A DNA stretch of 64,000 bases, from assembly GCA_900539835.1 (NCBI GenBank), contig UQDR01000007.1, positions 1 through 64,000 of the forward strand, in the 5' to 3' direction. Each line of letters opens with the position of its first letter. The stretch's first letter is position 1. Below the pieces are notes generated by a model. It worked only from the letters and a program-made list of their open reading frames with translations, was not told where the DNA came from and ran no database searches. This DNA comes from an uncultured Ruminococcus sp. GTDB lineage: Bacteria; Bacillota; Clostridia; Oscillospirales; Ruminococcaceae. This document shows positions 62,095 through 64,000 of this stretch, in pieces. Made by a program: the position numbers and the translations under genes.

Positions 62095-62730
62095 CTAAAT
62101 GATATGCTGCATTTTCAAATATCCTAAAAGAATAATTATACCCATAGTAAAAAGAATTAATATTCCTCTTCCTGAGAGTTTTTTAACATTTATTTTTAGC
62201 ACAAAAAAGATTGATATCAAAATCATAAATCCCTGAAAAACATATGGGAATATATTGTGAGGGATATTTGCTCTTCCCAAGAAAAGCAGAGGAAGAATTA
62301 TAGCCACTGTTGTTACAGGCAAGCCCTGATACTGTTTTCTGGCTTCAGTTGTATTTCTTTGACGTTCTTCTTCCATAACGTTGAAATATCCCAGTCTTAT
62401 AACTGCTCCCAAAATTATCATAATTGAAGCGACAAGTCCCAAGCCGTAATTAAAGCCATAGCTATAACCGATTACTGCCGGAAAAACGCCAAAGCAAACC
62501 AAATCACAAAGTGAGTCAATTTGAATTCCGAACACTTTTTCCTTTTCCGTTCTGTTTTTCATAGCACGAGCAATTCTTCCGTCAAACAAATCGCATATTC
62601 CCGACAAAAGAAGACATAAAAACGGAATAGCATGTTCATGTCTTCCGTCAATTATCTGTGTAATTCCAAACACAGACGAAGCAAGTCCTATATAAGTTAA
62701 TATTACCGAATAATTATAAAAACCAATCAT
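62095..62730 (-). CDS. pssA: CDP-diacylglycerol-serine O-phosphatidyltransferase
   Basis: 211 residues with about six membrane helices. The CDP-alcohol phosphotransferase motif is DLFDGRIARAM...GIQIDSLCD, which is DGxxAR then GxxxDxxxD with a slightly longer spacer than usual. It makes phosphatidylserine for Psd, 32 bp downstream. Confidence 0.92.
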   Translation of the reverse strand: MIGFYNYSVILTYIGLASSVFGITQIIDGRHEHAIPFLCLLLSGICDLFDGRIARAMKNRTEKEKVFGIQIDSLCDLVCFGVFPAVIGYSYGFNYGLGLVASIMIILGAVIRLGYFNVMEEERQRNTTEARKQYQGLPVTTVAIILPLLFLGRANIPHNIFPYVFQGFMILISIFFVLKINVKKLSGRGILILFTMGIIILLGYLKMQHII

Positions 62731-62750
62731 TTTTTCACTTTCCTTAAAAA

Positions 62751-63794
62751 CTATTCATCCGTAATTTTACTGTAATTTCTCCTTGAAGATATGAAATGAG
62801 CGGCAATTGTTACTATTCCTCCTGCAATGAGCAGGAAATAAAAGCTCATTCCACGGCTTAAAACAAGTGCAGGCTTTACAAGCTGCAATCCAAAAATAGT
62901 TTCAAACATATTTACAAAGCAACCCTCAGTAACTCCTGCTGCACCGGGGAGCGGAAGCATCTCAACAGCAATTCCTATAATAGCCTGAACTGCGATAATG
63001 TCAATAAACGGAGTTCCCTTTAACCCATAGGATTTATAAACCACATAGGTTACTGCAAAAAGAAATGTACGCTGTACTACAGTTATTAGCAAGATTTTGA
63101 TGACTGAATGAATATTTTCTTTAACATAATTTGCGCTTGAAACATAGTTATCACAAACACGGTTAATTTTATTGATATATTTTTCATTGTTGCGAATAAT
63201 TTTAAACTTAGCAAGACACTCAATAATTTTTATTCCCGCCATTCTTGTCCAATCGGGTTTGACAATAAGAGCACCAAGCAATATAATATATGCAACATTC
63301 AAAATAAACCCTACTATTACAAGCCACATTAAACCGCCGATATATTCGCACATCTGAGAAAACCTTAGAATAAAAAGAGCAAGTCCGATCAAAACTAACG
63401 CCAATTTATATGTAAATGCAATCACGACCATAATAAGCGTTGAATTACCGACTTTAATTCTATCCTTTTTCATATATAAAATCTGAGCCGGTTGTCCGCC
63501 TGAAGCAGACGGTGTAATATAACTATAAAAGAACCCTATAAAAGAATATTTTATACATCTCAAAAGCGGCACGGAAGTTTTAAGCATTCTGAGCATATAT
63601 TTTATAATTACCGATTCGCTGCAAACAAACAGCAAAACCAGAAGAAGCCCCAATAAAAGCCATCCCTCACCTGCGCTTTTAAAATCTTTAACTATAGTTT
63701 TAAAGTCGCTGTCGCCGAAAAGCAATTTTACAGTTATTACAGAAATAACAACTATAACAATCACATCTAAAAAATAGCTAAGCTTTTTTTTCAC
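62751..63794 (-). CDS. MprF-like membrane protein (LPG flippase-type, UPF0104)
   Basis: 347 residues with about eight membrane helices, of the lysylphosphatidylglycerol synthase TM-region / YbhN type. Typical features are the SFIGFFYSYITPSASGGQPAQ stretch and the late LPLPGAAGVTEG. The cytoplasmic lysyl-transferase domain of MprF is absent, so it may move a lipid without making it. The start is GTG at 63794. It lies 20 bp before pssA and is probably cotranscribed with it. Confidence 0.85.
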   Translation of the reverse strand: MKKKLSYFLDVIVIVVISVITVKLLFGDSDFKTIVKDFKSAGEGWLLLGLLLVLLFVCSESVIIKYMLRMLKTSVPLLRCIKYSFIGFFYSYITPSASGGQPAQILYMKKDRIKVGNSTLIMVVIAFTYKLALVLIGLALFILRFSQMCEYIGGLMWLVIVGFILNVAYIILLGALIVKPDWTRMAGIKIIECLAKFKIIRNNEKYINKINRVCDNYVSSANYVKENIHSVIKILLITVVQRTFLFAVTYVVYKSYGLKGTPFIDIIAVQAIIGIAVEMLPLPGAAGVTEGCFVNMFETIFGLQLVKPALVLSRGMSFYFLLIAGGIVTIAAHFISSRRNYSKITDE

Positions 63795-63856
63795 ATCCGT
63801 ACTCCCTATAAACTTTTACTTATTATTCAGCTTACCCCTTGGAAATACCGAATATA

Positions 63857-64000
63857 TCACATCAGACAAATTGCCAAATATCCGATAATAACCTGTATTA
63901 TTGAAAATCTGATAACGACCTGAGTATCTGACCAGCCCTTGTTTTTTCTCATATGATCATGTATCGGAGTTCTGAGGCCATCCATAAAATCTTTCTTTTT
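63857..64000 (-). CDS. mraY: MraY-like phospho-MurNAc-pentapeptide transferase, 3' end only
   Basis: The last 47 codons of a gene that runs off the window. The reading RTPIHDHMRKNKGWSDTQVV followed by a hydrophobic helix matches the C-terminus of MraY-family enzymes, which start lipid I synthesis in peptidoglycan. Only the end is visible, so a related GT4 phosphotransferase cannot be excluded. The stop is TGA at 63857-63859. Confidence 0.7.
   Translation of the reverse strand, partial: KKKDFMDGLRTPIHDHMRKNKGWSDTQVVIRFSIIQVIIGYLAICLM

Overview
This 64 kb window is chromosomal housekeeping DNA of a low-GC, spore-forming Clostridia bacterium. It most resembles the Oscillospiraceae/Ruminococcus group. 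Supporting signs are spoIIP and spoIIID, strong AGGAGG ribosome binding sites with some GTG, TTG and ATT starts, sigma-A promoters close to TTGACA-17-TATAAT, and gene blocks known from Firmicutes (rplS-lepB-rbgA-rnhB-yraN, tig-clpP-clpX, infC-rpmI-rplT, rnc-smc-ftsY, yhbY-nadD-yqeK-rsfS). No prophage, CRISPR array, integrase or intact transposase was seen. The family-level placement is an inference from gene content and layout, not from a database search.

Layout. 1-2.9 kb: a terminator, a long hairpin, tRNA-Leu(GAG) and a GH36 alpha-galactosidase. 3-10 kb: a phosphofructokinase with atypical active-site residues, a membrane-anchored cohesin-like protein, a PHP phosphatase with a small membrane protein, the UPF0210/ACT pair and a secreted NlpC/P60 hydrolase. 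10-16.4 kb: riboflavin transporter RibU under an FMN riboswitch, then efp-pepP-aroQ, a GNAT, a Fic protein with a self-inhibitory motif, a TIM-barrel protein and yqeG. 16.4-34.7 kb: rpsU with a structured leader, then a long minus-strand run from trmH through dprA, topA, trmFO, plsX, rnc, smc, ftsY, rdgB, yhbY, nadD, yqeK and rsfS to leuS. 34.7-36.1 kb: infC-rpmI-rplT behind an attenuator-like leader. 36.2-40.6 kb: an HD protein, YaiI/YqxD, a Gpi18-like glycosyltransferase, metA and a serine hydrolase. 40.6-41.1 kb: a patch of palindromes and 36-bp tandem repeats. 41-52.9 kb: clpX/clpP/tig, a phosphoesterase, a DUF1540 protein, thrC, yraN-rnhB-rbgA-lepB-rplS and a split pair of radical-SAM proteins.

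52.9-54.3 kb is the least ordinary part. It holds a GC-rich structured noncoding RNA with its own promoters and terminator (possibly raiA-type), a multi-hairpin element that may be an IS200/IS605-derived relic or a cis-regulatory RNA, an unrecognised 91-residue gene and a 49-residue membrane miniprotein with a consensus promoter. 54.4-59.1 kb: two VanY-type carboxypeptidases flanking spoIIP-spoIIID, then a PurF-like protein lacking the N-terminal nucleophile cysteine. 59.2-64 kb: type I pullulanase, a phospholipid block (pssA, psd, an MprF-like membrane protein) and the 3' end of an mraY-like gene.

Functionally the window combines translation and its quality control, chromosome maintenance, cell-envelope and spore-wall remodelling, and some alpha-glucan/galactoside use. 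The most useful leads are RNA-level: the 53.25-53.46 kb ncRNA, the hairpin element behind it, the rpsU leader and a hairpin between the ftsY Shine-Dalgarno and its start codon.
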